Shown here in pieces: positions 38,813 to 47,769 of a stretch of DNA of 64,000 nucleotides (position 1 is its first letter; every line of letters begins with the position of its first letter). Under the pieces are notes generated by a model. It made no database searches. It saw only the letters and a program-made list of their open reading frames with translations, and was not told where the DNA came from. The stretch lies in the NCBI GenBank assembly GCA_958496175.1, contig OY292277.1, positions 25,897,282-25,961,281 of the forward strand. The letters run 5' to 3'. The position numbers and the translations under genes are program-made. The stretch is from Sisyra terminalis (Eukaryota; Arthropoda; Insecta; Neuroptera; Sisyridae).

Positions 38813-39441
38813 TAATAACGATGATATTAAGCTCTTTTAAGAACTTTAGTTAAAGAAAAACAATAGTTGAAACATATTCCCAGATAAGAACTAGAGTTAT
38901 ACAAAGAAGTATTAGTTCTTACGTGCGTCATAAGTACCCTTAAACTATTTGGTTTATGATTTTGAATCTCGTCCATGATTTAAAAATTAATAAGTTTTTT
39001 ATCTTGAGAGTTTGGCTTTATAATTGAAAATGTTAAATTATAAAAATTGCGACGTTTCGCAGACTTTATTTTTGCTTCTTCAGGGAAAATTTAAAGTTAA
39101 CATCTTTGTCTTAAGCTTATATATTTAATAATTAATATAATACAAGACAGCATGTTATTCAGTTGTACTCTTTCTTACAAATGTATTGATGTTTTAAAAA
39201 ACTTTCTTGAATTTTTTCTCAAATATATAAAAAAAACCTATTTGTTTTAATTTGTAAGTTTAGGTATACATTTTTTCGATTCATATATTTTTCAGGTCAA
39301 TCAAAATCAAGTGATATTCCATTTTCTACTTTGTTTTAATTTGTGAATAAATCGATCCTTAATGAAAATTTAACCACAAAAGTAAAAATTAAACCATATT
39401 AGAAAAAATCTCATATAGTATCAAAAATAATGTAGAAGATG
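38813..39441 (+). repeat. Direct duplication, unit 1
   Basis: Unit 1 contains GAACTTTAGTTAAAGAAAAA, CATATTCCCAGATAAGAACT and, after about 300 bp of extra sequence (38940-39235), AATTTGTAAGTTTAGGTATA and TTCCATTTTCTACTTTGTTT. All but the 300 bp recurs in unit 2. The extra segment contains GCGACGTTTCGCAGACTTTA and may be an insertion. Confidence 0.65.
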
Positions 39442-39444
39442 TAA

Positions 39445-39735
39445 TGATAATAATAACTATGCTATTTAGAACTGTTAGGAACTTTAGTTATAGAAAAACA
39501 ATAGTTGAAACATATTCCCAGATAAGAACTAGAGTTATACAAAGAAGTAATAATTCTTACGTGAGTTCATAAGTACCCAAAGTACTATTTTTTTTTAATT
39601 TGTAAGTTTAGATATAAATTTTTTTCAGCTCATATCCTTTTTAGGTCAGTCAAAATCTGGTGATGTTCCATTTTCTACTTTGTTTTTAATTTAATTCGCA
39701 AATAATTCGGCCCTTAATGAAAACTGAACCACGAA
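39445..39735 (+). repeat. Direct duplication, unit 2
   Basis: Repeats unit 1 closely (CATATTCCCAGATAAGAACT is identical, and GAACTTTAGTTATAGAAAAA and TTCCATTTTCTACTTTGTTT recur) but joins CATAAGTACCC almost directly to AATTTGTAAGTTT. It ends about 15 bp before the solo LTR. Confidence 0.65.
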
Positions 39736-39749
39736 AGAGAAAATTATAT

Positions 39750-40155
39750 TGTAACAAAAAAGGACGAAATTGGTCTCTTCTTGTGTCATGCTGGCACGCG
39801 ATTGGCTTAGTGATTTCTTTCTCTCTTCAACAAACGCGACTGCAAGAGAAGATTCTAGAAAAGTCTCGGAAACGCGAGAACATACTAGAACGTTGAGTTG
39901 CTGATATATAAGCGGCTAAGTTCGGCCATGAGTTCAGTTCTGTTTTGAATTTCCGTTTACGTTACATCGAAGTCATTACAAAGCGATAAGCGATTGTTGA
40001 TTGTTGTTTTGACTATAAGCGATTATTGTCATTTGATTATTGCTTTGACAAGTTTTATTAAATTAATTGTTGAGTTTTAAAACGACTATTTAATTCCAAA
40101 GAAATAAAAGAATTTATAATGCGAACTCAATACAGTTTTGAGACGTCACGTTACA
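39750..40155 (+). mobile_element. Solo LTR of a Ty3/gypsy-type retrotransposon
   Basis: The 406-bp unit begins TGTAACAAAA and ends ACGTTACA, so its ends are the inverted hexamer TGTAAC...GTTACA with the canonical TG...CA. It is flanked on both sides by the 4-bp direct repeat ATAT (39746-39749 and 40156-40159), and a 4-bp duplication is usual for Ty3/gypsy integrases. Inside are, in order, a CCAAT box in reverse (ATTGG 39801), a heat-shock-element array, TATATAAG (39905), an initiator TCAGT with A at 39936, and AATAAA at 40103. That is the normal U3-R-U5 layout of an LTR on the plus strand. No primer-binding site, gag or pol follows, so the internal part was probably lost by LTR-LTR recombination. 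Confidence 0.8.
39848..39940 (+). promoter_or_regulatory. Heat-shock-type promoter inside the solo LTR
   Basis: GAAGATTCTAGAA (39848-39860) is a perfect three-module heat-shock element (nGAAnnTTCnnGAAn). Further GAA modules at 39878-39880 and 39888-39890 lie in the same 5-bp phase, the last followed by a TTG half-match. A TATATAAG box lies 31 bp before the A of a TCAGTT initiator (39936), the standard spacing for a TATA promoter. The layout predicts HSF-driven transcription starting at 39936. This is inferred from motifs; activity is untested. Confidence 0.7.
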
Positions 40156-40186
40156 ATATCATATTAGAATTGAATTAACATAAAAA

Positions 40187-40260
40187 TCGCGAATAAAATT
40201 AAAAATAAAGTAAAAATTGTAACGTTGCCGGATTTTGACCGACTAAAAGGGCCATGAGTC
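40187..40260 (+). repeat. Short dispersed repeat, copy B
   Basis: CGCGAATAAAATTAAAAATA, then AACGTTGCCGGATTTTGACC. A diverged inverse of its first part (TTTTTAATTTAATTCGC) lies before the solo LTR near 39682-39700, so the LTR sits among pieces of this family. Confidence 0.45.
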
Positions 40261-40929
40261 ATTTTTTCAAAAAAACTGTTTTCTACCATTAATTCCAGAA
40301 AGGTATAATTTTTAAAAACAAACTGTATAAAGAATTAATATAAATAATATAAAATATTGAACATAGAAAATTAATTTTTATTGGCATGTTTAGCAGTAAA
40401 TTTTGCGACGGGGTAAATATTTTAATGAAATAGTTAATTAAAGGTATTAAGGAATAATTGTTAGGACAAAAGAACGTATGCTTATTTTTTATTACAATTG
40501 AAATTTTTAAGATAACCCGTTTCTTTTACGGCTCAATTTCCATAATCCATTCATAAATCAAATTAGAGGCCATATCTAAAAGGACATATCTTTTTATCGT
40601 CGCATTTTTTTATCATTCGTGTATTTTAATTAACACATCAAAAACATAACATTTTTTATAGGTATTTTAAAAATATTAAAATTCAGAAGAAATTGTTCAA
40701 AAAAAATATTCATTCATACACTCAGATGTAACATTTTTATTTCGTTATTTAAGAAGCTTGAGAATATAATAAAGGAAACGATATAAAAGAGGAAATAATG
40801 ACGTAATAGATATGACCTATGCAAGAGGTCTCATCGCGAATTTAACTAAAGAATAAAATTTATCATTTTTTTATGCAAGCTAATAAAAAAGTGAGACAAA
40901 AACGATAGAACAAGTTGGGTCTTGTATAA

Positions 40930-41560
40930 AATTAATCTCGATTTGGTTTTCTAAACCATTTTTTGTGGGCTCCTAAAATTAAGATGGAACAAAAAAGAGA
41001 TGGAGTAGCAATTTGATGGGCGAACAAAGAAGGCCCATCGAGAGATGGTCGTTGGGTGTCATTTATGTCGAGATGTGCGTATTCGAATGGACTTAATAGG
41101 AAAGATCCCTTGAGATGAATCCAAGTCTTGAGAGGCAAAGATGACGATGAAGAGAAACTGTGAGTTGGGACCGGATCGTGTGGATCGTTTAGATCGCTTG
41201 GATCGTTTGGATCGTTTGCTCAGCCGGTTGGGCGGCTCGTAATAATCTCAGCTTCCTTTCAAAGTCAGTGCTCCGCTAAATGCCCAAGCGAAATGGTTCG
41301 TCAATTGTTACAACTTCGTGATTTCCTTTTTAAAATTTTAGTTATCGCGGATCAGTAACAAATATTGTGTTGGTGATGGTGATTTGAAAAGTGAGTCGAT
41401 TGTTCTTATTTACGGCTTTTTCGTCCACCTGTTTTTTGGTTGTTGGAAGAGCTTAGGGCTTCTCATTTCGGTTTTGGAAGGTTCCCATAAGAATTTCACA
41501 TCCCTTTATTTTCACCCTCAACATGTGCGTGTTGGTTATAGAGAGAAGCACTCAACTAAG
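40930..41560 (+). promoter_or_regulatory. GC-richer island with possible 5' exon (41267-41390)
   Basis: A 600-bp block richer in G+C than its flanks. A TCAGTG initiator-like site (A at 41267) is followed 124 nt later by a consensus GTGAGT donor at 41391. The stretch between holds only short upstream-type ORFs (for example ATG 41296 to TAA), so it would be a non-coding leader exon. A 9-bp tandem repeat sits just upstream (41172-41214). It could feed the same gene as the exons at 29 and 45 kb, but nothing links them except strand. Confidence 0.22.
41172..41214 (+). repeat. 9-bp tandem repeat (TTTGGATCG)
   Basis: Five units of NNTGGATCG: CGGATCG, TGTGGATCG, TTTAGATCG, CTTGGATCG, TTTGGATCG. It lies within the GC-richer island at 40930-41560, about 50 bp before the initiator-like site. 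It could be a multiple binding site. Confidence 0.6.
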
Positions 41561-42594
41561 ACAGGTTTTTAAACGAATAATAGCAAGTCGTTAGACAGAG
41601 ATAAGCATACGCAATTAATTCAAAACAAATAGAAAGAAAAGAAATTTTCTCACGCCTTCAATTATAAATATTTTTCGTTCCAAACAAAAATTCCAACAAA
41701 ATATAAAAAAATATATATTTAGTTTTACGATCGGCAGGTACTTTTTCTTTCGGTTACGTTCCAATTTCAAAATGAGCTGGTAATCAATAATATAAAATTT
41801 AATTAATATCACAATAAATTTTTCCTTGAATTTTTAATTGAATCAAAAGCTCAGTACTTTCTCTTTTTAATAAGGCACGTATTTCAAATGACTTGCAGCA
41901 ATTATTCACTCGATATATAAAAATCAAGAAAAATAATTAATCATATTATCGACAATGTCGGATCTCTTCTTGAGAGAAAAGTTCATTTTTTAATGCCATT
42001 TTTACGTCATATGCTTGACGGATATTTTTTGAGGTTTTACTTAAGCACGGAATAAAACACTTGAAAAGATATATTATTATGGCGATGTGCTTAAGATGCT
42101 TTAATGATCTCTCAAGATCTGACAAGAATCGGAAATAACGTCAGTTCAAACTTGAAATGTTTACGTACAGATTTTATTGAGTGTTCCAATTTAGAGTATG
42201 TCAATTACGACCTGCTTTTAGACTGATGGCTGCAGGTTCGAAAAAAGGAAATTGTTGGACACTTCTGTGTTGCTTAGATTACTATTTAATTGCTTTCACA
42301 GCGAAATAAGCGTATTAAGGCAATCATTGAATAATTTCAGTACTCCAGCGGAACTTAACGCTTAACCAAGAGCGATTGTAAATGTGCCATTTTAGTCTTG
42401 AACAAAAATACTAATTTCTCTCAACCTCAATGTTATCAGAAGTTTTTGTAACGTGATTTATATCCATGGGATAATATATTCAGTATTACCTAAGAGTATA
42501 TACTGAAAAGTATCTAAGATAACAAAAGGCCACTAAAAATTAAGTAGGTAGTAAACAATAAAATGGGGTATCTGACTACTTAGTTGTACAAAAT
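41561..42594. other. No gene seen
   Basis: A+T-rich. The segment 42470-42590 may hold the unresolved end of the hAT MITE. Confidence 0.45.
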
Positions 42595-43283
42595 ATTGTT
42601 TATTTCGTAACTTTCTTGTTTTGACGAACTTTAACTCTTTTATTTTTGTTTTACTTAAATTAGCTGTAGGTATGTTTTAAAGTTTTAAATATTATTTTAT
42701 TTAATTTAAAGTATTATTTTATTTAGTTCTTTAAAATTCAATATATGCATCTTACATTAATCTTCTATTTTTTTTTAGTGTGCTGTATTTACAGAAGTAT
42801 AAACATGCATACTTCCCTTTTTTCTAAATTAATAAAATTAAGAAATACATTACCTGATTAGCTAACAGCTTTACCTTATACGTAACAAAACTCAGTACAT
42901 ACGTCATTATTAAGTAACTAAAAAATTATATTTTAAGTTCTTTTTTGTAAAAGTAACTAGCCCAAAGTAGCTTCGGATACTTTTTTAAAAAAGTTACTTA
43001 TCAAGGATCATAATCACTGGTCCTTAACCTGGATTCAATCTAACCCTAGAAGTTCGGTGAGTCAGTCTCGCGGGTTCTTAACAGTTGTGTTCATTTTGTG
43101 CACCTACAACCTAAGTATTAACGTAGGTATCTATGTTTTAAATTTGAAAAAAAAAAATTTTATTTTTTCCAATTTAGGTGAATGCACATATGAAATTGGT
43201 GTGGGTCAGTATCTTTAATAAGGTTAAGAACCACTGATTTAGATACTTTCTTGTACTTTCCCAAAGTGTCTTTGTCAGCTCTG
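42595..43283 (-). mobile_element. Second hAT MITE copy, interrupted
   Basis: On the minus strand it starts CAGAGCTGACAAAGACACTT (from 43283) and follows the copy at 43771-44268 through AAAGTATCT, AAAAAGTATCCGAA, TTTCTTAATTTTATTAATTT and AAGTATGCATGTTTATAC to near 42595. Its far terminus is not resolved. A second, unrelated short element interrupts it at 43015-43236. Confidence 0.6.
43015..43236. mobile_element. Short hAT-like MITE nested in the 42.6-43.3 kb element
   Basis: Its ends are inverted: CACTGGTCCTTAACCT on the left and AGGTTAAGAACCACTG on the right, the CAGTGGTTCTTAACC type of end common in hAT elements. It sits exactly where the surrounding MITE is broken relative to its sister copy. 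The candidate 8-bp duplications ATCATAAT and ATTTAGAT agree at only 5 of 8 positions, so the target repeat has decayed or the ends are misplaced by a few bases. Confidence 0.55.
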
Positions 43284-43570
43284 ATAGTATAGTTGAGTAC
43301 GTATATGCCAAGATTTAAATCCATGTGCCAAGACTTAAATACAATTTTTTTTCATAAAATTTGAAGCTAGAATTAATTTTTAATGGTTTGTACCATCATA
43401 CGTTTTTTTTTTGTCGTCTATTCTATGGTATACACCTTCATTATATGATATTGAGTAATTGTCTTTCCCCCTGAAGTCTGAATAACTTTTGAATAAAGAA
43501 ATCAAAAATTAAAATAAATATTCAAAAACAAAATAAAATATAAATAATAGATAAAATATTAAAAAATAAA

Positions 43571-43726
43571 CCTACTGGTGACCGAGTAGCCAAGGTGGCC
43601 GCTTCAAAAGTAGTAGGTGTTGGGTTCGAATCTCGTATCAAGTGAAGTATGATTAAAGGATTTTTATTAACTCAAGAGTCGTTAAAACCTTGGTAATTAT
43701 AAAGCAAAAATAATAATAAAAAATAT
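43571..43726 (+). mobile_element. tRNA-derived SINE, copy 4
   Basis: Starts CCTACTGGTGACCGAGTAGC and has the B box GGGTTCGAATCTCGTATC, then TTTTTATTAACTCAAGAGTC and an A-rich tail (AAAATAATAATAAAAAA). Part of the body (TTCGATATTT) is missing. It lies 45 bp before a hAT MITE. Confidence 0.78.
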
Positions 43727-43770
43727 ATTATAATAGAATATTGATAGGTAGATGTATATACCATAGTAAG

Positions 43771-44268
43771 TAGAGCTGTCAAAAATACTTTGAAAAAGTA
43801 TCTAGATAAGTTATATTTTTAAGAAGTATCCGAAATTACTTTAGGTATCCAGTTATTCTTAAAAAAGGAACTCAAATGCTTAATTTAAGTTACTTTTTAA
43901 GACACTTAAAAATGTACTTTTTTGTTTCTTTATACATTATGTATGAACGAAGTTTCGTAGCGGATTAAGTTAAGTTGTTAAGTTATCGGATAATATATTT
44001 CTTATATTTACTAATTAAGGAAAAAGGAAAGTATGTATGTTTAATCCCCTGTAAACACAACACACTTTAAGAACGATAGAACATTAATATAACAGGTATA
44101 ATTTGAGTCATAAAGAACTAAACAAAATAAAACTGTATAAATCTCTCAATATCTACGTTACTTTTCGGTAACTAAGATACTAGTTAGTATTTGCCAAAAA
44201 AATAAAGAAATTAATATACAGTAATGGATACTTTAAAGTAACTAAGATAAATTTTTCTAACAGCTTTG
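43771..44268 (+). mobile_element. hAT-type MITE with 8-bp target duplication
   Basis: Begins TAGAGCTGTCAAAAATAC and ends TTTTTCTAACAGCTTTG, imperfect inverted ends of the hAT type CAGAGCTGTxAAAAA. It is flanked by 8-bp repeats differing at one base, ATAGTAAG (43763-43770) and ATAGTAGG (44269-44276), the target size for hAT elements. About 498 bp with no transposase. Related to the element at 42595-43283. Confidence 0.72.
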
Positions 44269-44276
44269 ATAGTAGG

Positions 44277-45159
44277 TAAGGCTATAGAGATATAGGTATA
44301 TGTAGCTAAAAAAATGAAATTATTCTGTAGTGTTATAATAATGTGTTTATATTAGTTTTTATAGTATTGCATCGTTTGTTTGTTACAATAATAAAAAGCA
44401 TGTTACTCTTGTGGAATAAAAAATACGATGCGCATTCTCATTATGCTAAAATGAAAACCTTTAATATTGTCAGGAGTTCATTTCTATCGAAAAAAAAATT
44501 TTTGCATCTGCTTAGACAGCAAAAGAAGATATTTTTTTCTGTTACCCTTATTCGACATGTAAACATAGTTTGTAGTTATCTTATACGAAAGGAATGGCGG
44601 TTTTTGATCGAAAATTTATTTCTAAAATATTAATTTATTCATTAAAAACAAAACTATAAGGGTTTAAACCGATTAAATGATTCATCATAAACTGTCATAA
44701 ACTTTATTTTTTTCTAGTACCTACTGCGTAAACATAAATACGATTGCTCTTTTCCAGGAGCACTACAGAAATATTGATGTCTTGTTTCAACCTAAACATT
44801 ATTTTACGAAAATTATGACCATAAGTTCTATTGACTTTTTATTGCCTATCTCTACATGTCTTTAAGTTAAGTAAGGGCAAAAATTACACCTAAAATGCTT
44901 CAAGGTTTTCTCAAAATCTCACCTTCGTTCAAAATACACTAAGCTGCTTCTTTTGTACCTTTTGAAATTTCCAAAACACACGCAAAGTTTCTCTTTTTTA
45001 TAGATCAAAACTCATCTAGAGTTGATCATTTTTCATTTTGTCTCCCCCCCACGGTATATTTGTTTCAAATTTCATTCTTCTTTGGGACCGACCGGACTAA
45101 TTATACTTATATATAGATTATTTCTTTTTGTTGAATGATTTAACCATTGAAAATTTCAC
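44277..45159. other. No gene seen
   Basis: A 96-codon ORF at 44343-44633 (Lys/Phe/Leu-rich) has no recognisable domain and is probably chance. The rest is A+T-rich. Confidence 0.5.
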
Positions 45160-45356
45160 AGAATTACTGACCTTCGCAAGCCGACAAAACGACCCCCCAA
45201 AAGACACCCGTAATTCTCTCTTTTGTGTGAGCCGAAAAATTAACTTTCGGAAACGATTACTAAAATTAGCGCACCGCCTTTATTTGGAGTGATAAAAGTT
45301 GCTAAATGTTGAGTTTTTGTCGCATGTAGTTGGTGTGATTTAATGCGGGACTAACA
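45160..45356 (+). promoter_or_regulatory. Likely promoter and 5' UTR of the 45357 exon
   Basis: This stretch is GC-richer than the flanking A+T-rich DNA and ends at the ATG of the first coding exon. It contains a C-run (ACCCCCC) and an AGCGCACCGCC segment about 85 bp before the start codon. There is no convincing TATA box, so transcription may start at dispersed sites. Inferred from position only. Confidence 0.35.
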
Positions 45357-45630
45357 ATGCCGGAATCTAGTAGTGAACGGCATTATTATGCCGAATTGCC
45401 GATGAAGACAAACAGAAGTATAATAATGGGAGCGAAAAAATTGTCGGAAGGGTACACAAACGGGCATAGGAGAACAGGAAGTGTTGGTGGTTTGATTGGT
45501 GTGGTGGGTTTGACAAAAAGATCGACGACTCTACCCGGCCATGGCGGCTCTGGAAGTACAGGAAAACGAGGTGACAGTAGCGCCGTAAGCGGTTCAACGA
45601 TCACCACCGGAATTAGTTGCTCTTCAACAG
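45357..45630 (+). CDS. Probable first coding exon, Ser/Gly/Thr-rich N-terminus
   Basis: An open frame starts at ATG 45357 in the context CTAACAATGC and stays open to a GTATGC donor at 45631, giving 91 codons plus one base (phase 1). The protein begins MPESSSERHYYAELPMKTNR, continues with a basic segment (around GHRRTGS) and a Gly/Val run, and becomes Ser/Thr/Gly-rich (GHGGSGSTG, SGSTITTG). It has no signal peptide or membrane segment and looks disordered. It is far more GC-rich than its surroundings. About 200 bp upstream is also GC-richer and would fit a 5' UTR and promoter, but I see no clear TATA box. If the donor is not used, the frame runs into the intron and stops at 45714. The phase matches the exon ending at 29255, so both could be alternative starts joined to the same downstream exon. 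Product not recognised. Confidence 0.6.
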
Positions 45631-45827
45631 GTATGCGTCTCAATTCTATAATAAACATTGTAAAAAAAAAGTTTATGCTCAAAGAAAAAAACCTATGGTT
45701 TGAACTGGAGACCTGACGAGAACTTGACCGTTCTGTTTCTTTGTTGTTGGTTTAACAAAGACAGATTTTAAGTCGATATTTTTTGTCCTTATTTATTTGT
45801 ATATGTAAGTCAAAGGCAGACAATCAG

Positions 45828-46090
45828 GTAGACAACACCATCCAACAGTCATCGGACAACGGAGTCTGCTTGTTTTATACTTTATAGGCTCTTTTACGGC
45901 AAAAGCCTTCTTGTGTGACTCACTCTCGATTAACATCATCAACGTGGATGTGGATGTGAAGAAAGACCTGTTTGACGACGACGGTTACAAAACAGACGAC
46001 GAAAAAAAGTATCCCGTCATAAAAATCATTGACCATTTGAATCAGCCTTCTGTTACTTTTTTCAAGGAAAACCCATTTTCTTCCGGCTAA
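45828..46090 (+). CDS. Possible alternative terminal exon (no recognised product)
   Basis: A frame without its own start codon stays open to TAA at 46088-46090 and has protein-like composition in its second half (NVDVDVKKDLFDDDGYKTDD followed by a stretch with KYPVIKIIDHLN). Acceptors CAATCAG| (45827) and CCAACAG| (45848) both keep this frame in phase with the one-base overhang of the exon ending at 45630, so an intron of about 197 or 218 bp would join them. A pyrimidine-rich run (around 45778-45800) lies upstream of the acceptor, and an AATAAA lies near 46236. Against it, the first half is bland, no family is recognised, and open frames of this length can occur by chance in a GC-richer patch. 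Treat as a hypothesis. Confidence 0.2.
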
Positions 46091-46516
46091 ACATTACTTC
46101 TGAAATTCACCAATATTTGCGTTGGAGTAAAATTTCATGTTTTGCATTCCAAACAATTTTTTTCTAGAATTTTTTTACTCCATCACCCATAAACATTACT
46201 AATCTCCTTCAATAAGCCATATACCATCGTCTGAAAATAAAATCAGGAAGTAAGTAGCAATTCCACATAAACTATTATCTAGTTCTTCCTTTAAAAATTA
46301 CGCTGGAAGAAATTAGATTTTTGTATCCAATCTCTTCTTAAGTGAAGCAAAACCATCACGAAAGCTCTCTAGAACGTAACAATTTAATTTTCCCACCAGA
46401 AAAAAACAAAAGCAAAAGAAGACAAAAAAATTCTTGCAATCAATTACGACTAATAATTGATGGTATAATAGCGATGTACTGACATGTTTTCCAAACAATT
46501 TCGAGTACGTGCATTG

Positions 46517-46534
46517 TATGTCTTGGCCTTGCAT
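46517..46534 (-). repeat. 18-bp inverse partner of 33283
   Basis: TATGTCTTGGCCTTGCAT, the reverse complement of 33283-33300. The surrounding 46500-46640 region is somewhat GC-rich with GACGAAGATGAAGG-type runs on the minus strand. Confidence 0.5.
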
Positions 46535-47197
46535 TGAAAATGAAATATTGTTTTCGTCTTCGCCTTCATCTTCGTCTCCATCAAACTTAACTTGATGATT
46601 GAGGAGATGAAAGCGCTGAAAGCCAGTTCCCGTAATCGTCTCTGAAATGTTTTAGCTTCGGGATAGCGAACTATTCAACTTACTTCATATATCTCTCTTC
46701 ATGTAATCAATTTATTATTTTATTACTGACTTAGAGCGTCAAGCGTTTATGATGAATTGAAAAGAATTGATTTCCCTAAAGTGACGTAGTTAACAGAAAC
46801 AATTACTTAATTGACATAAACGTTGAATAATGGACATTGTAGATGTATTTTTTAATCTAATAAAGTTAAAATAAGAGGCCATAACAATATTGAAAAGACC
46901 GAAACGAAATGTCCATCGTAATCAAGAATCAGTTATGAATGATAATCGATATGAGATACTTAAAGAGTATAAAGATAATTTCAATTTTTTTTAAAATCTA
47001 CTGATTTGCTTTAGAATCTGCAGTACCTATACTGAATAAAAAAGCAACAAAGAGTTCACTAATGTTCAATTTTGACACATAATAGACCACGGAAATAGTG
47101 AATTAAGTTTTCATTTTTCAACTCTTGAGTCCAATAACTTATGCAAGTAGCCAAAGTTCACACTTTCCGCTCTCTTTCGTGATAGTGAAAACTTCAA

Positions 47198-47216
47198 GTT
47201 GCATATATTATGCAAC
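47198..47216. other. 8-bp stem-loop GTTGCATA/TATGCAAC
   Basis: A perfect stem around a three-base centre TAT. The TATGCAA half resembles an octamer or POU-type site. Weak evidence. Confidence 0.3.
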
Positions 47217-47403
47217 ACGATGCGCAGTTGGTCAGTTCTTGTTTACTGCGCGAATTATTTTACTAAAAGAATATAAATTTGATTGAATTTCGGTACATGT
47301 ATACTAAAAAATTGGCTTAATTCTGTATTGTATTTTTAATTTAATTCGCAACAATAATCGTTCAATTCATTATTACTTACCTAATTCATAATGGTTGCTT
47401 TAT

Positions 47404-47452
47404 TCGCGACTTGTATTAAAAACAAAATATGTTGCCAGATTGTGCCGGTTTA
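47404..47452 (+). repeat. Short dispersed repeat, copy C
   Basis: CGCGACTTGTATTAAAAACA then TGTTGCCAGATTGTGCCGG; a shorter relative of copies A and B. Confidence 0.35.
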
Positions 47453-47593
47453 AACTTATATCTGTGGAGCTCGATTTATTTGCGAATAGATTGTTCCGAT
47501 CTGAAATATACTTGTCTCTAAATTTTCATACTTCAATGCATATCCGAAAAACAAATTCGGTTCTTATACATAATGAATTTCATTTTTTTATGT

Positions 47594-47769
47594 ATTTGTT
47601 GTAGTTTACAGTTGCTACATAACTGCCAAGTTTTTTAGCGACTCTAGGGTTAATAAAAAACCATAAATCGAGAAAAATTGAAAATTTGCTCGATACGGGA
47701 ACCGAACCATCGAACTCAGCACCTACCAGTGTTGAAGTGGTCACCTTGACCACTCGGCCACTAATAGAC
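47594..47769 (-). mobile_element. tRNA-derived SINE, copy 5
   Basis: Reverse-complement copy with TTTAGCGACTCTAGGGTTAA, ATAAATCGAGAAAAATTG, a B-box region altered by a short insertion (GAACCGAACCATCGAACTC) and ACCACTCGGCCACTAATAG at the 5' end of the element. Confidence 0.75.

Larger units (their letters stand above)
46091..47593. other. Mostly non-coding
   Basis: The part at 46540-46640 is GC-richer with repeated TCTTCG and TCTTCGCC-type trinucleotides. 47160-47260 is complex (TTTCCGCTCTCTTTCGTGAT). Neither holds a convincing exon. Confidence 0.4.

Noticed and set aside
45367..45682. Two minus-strand ORFs opposite the 45357 exon
   Set aside because: They are shadows of the plus-strand coding exon, which has the ATG context and donor.
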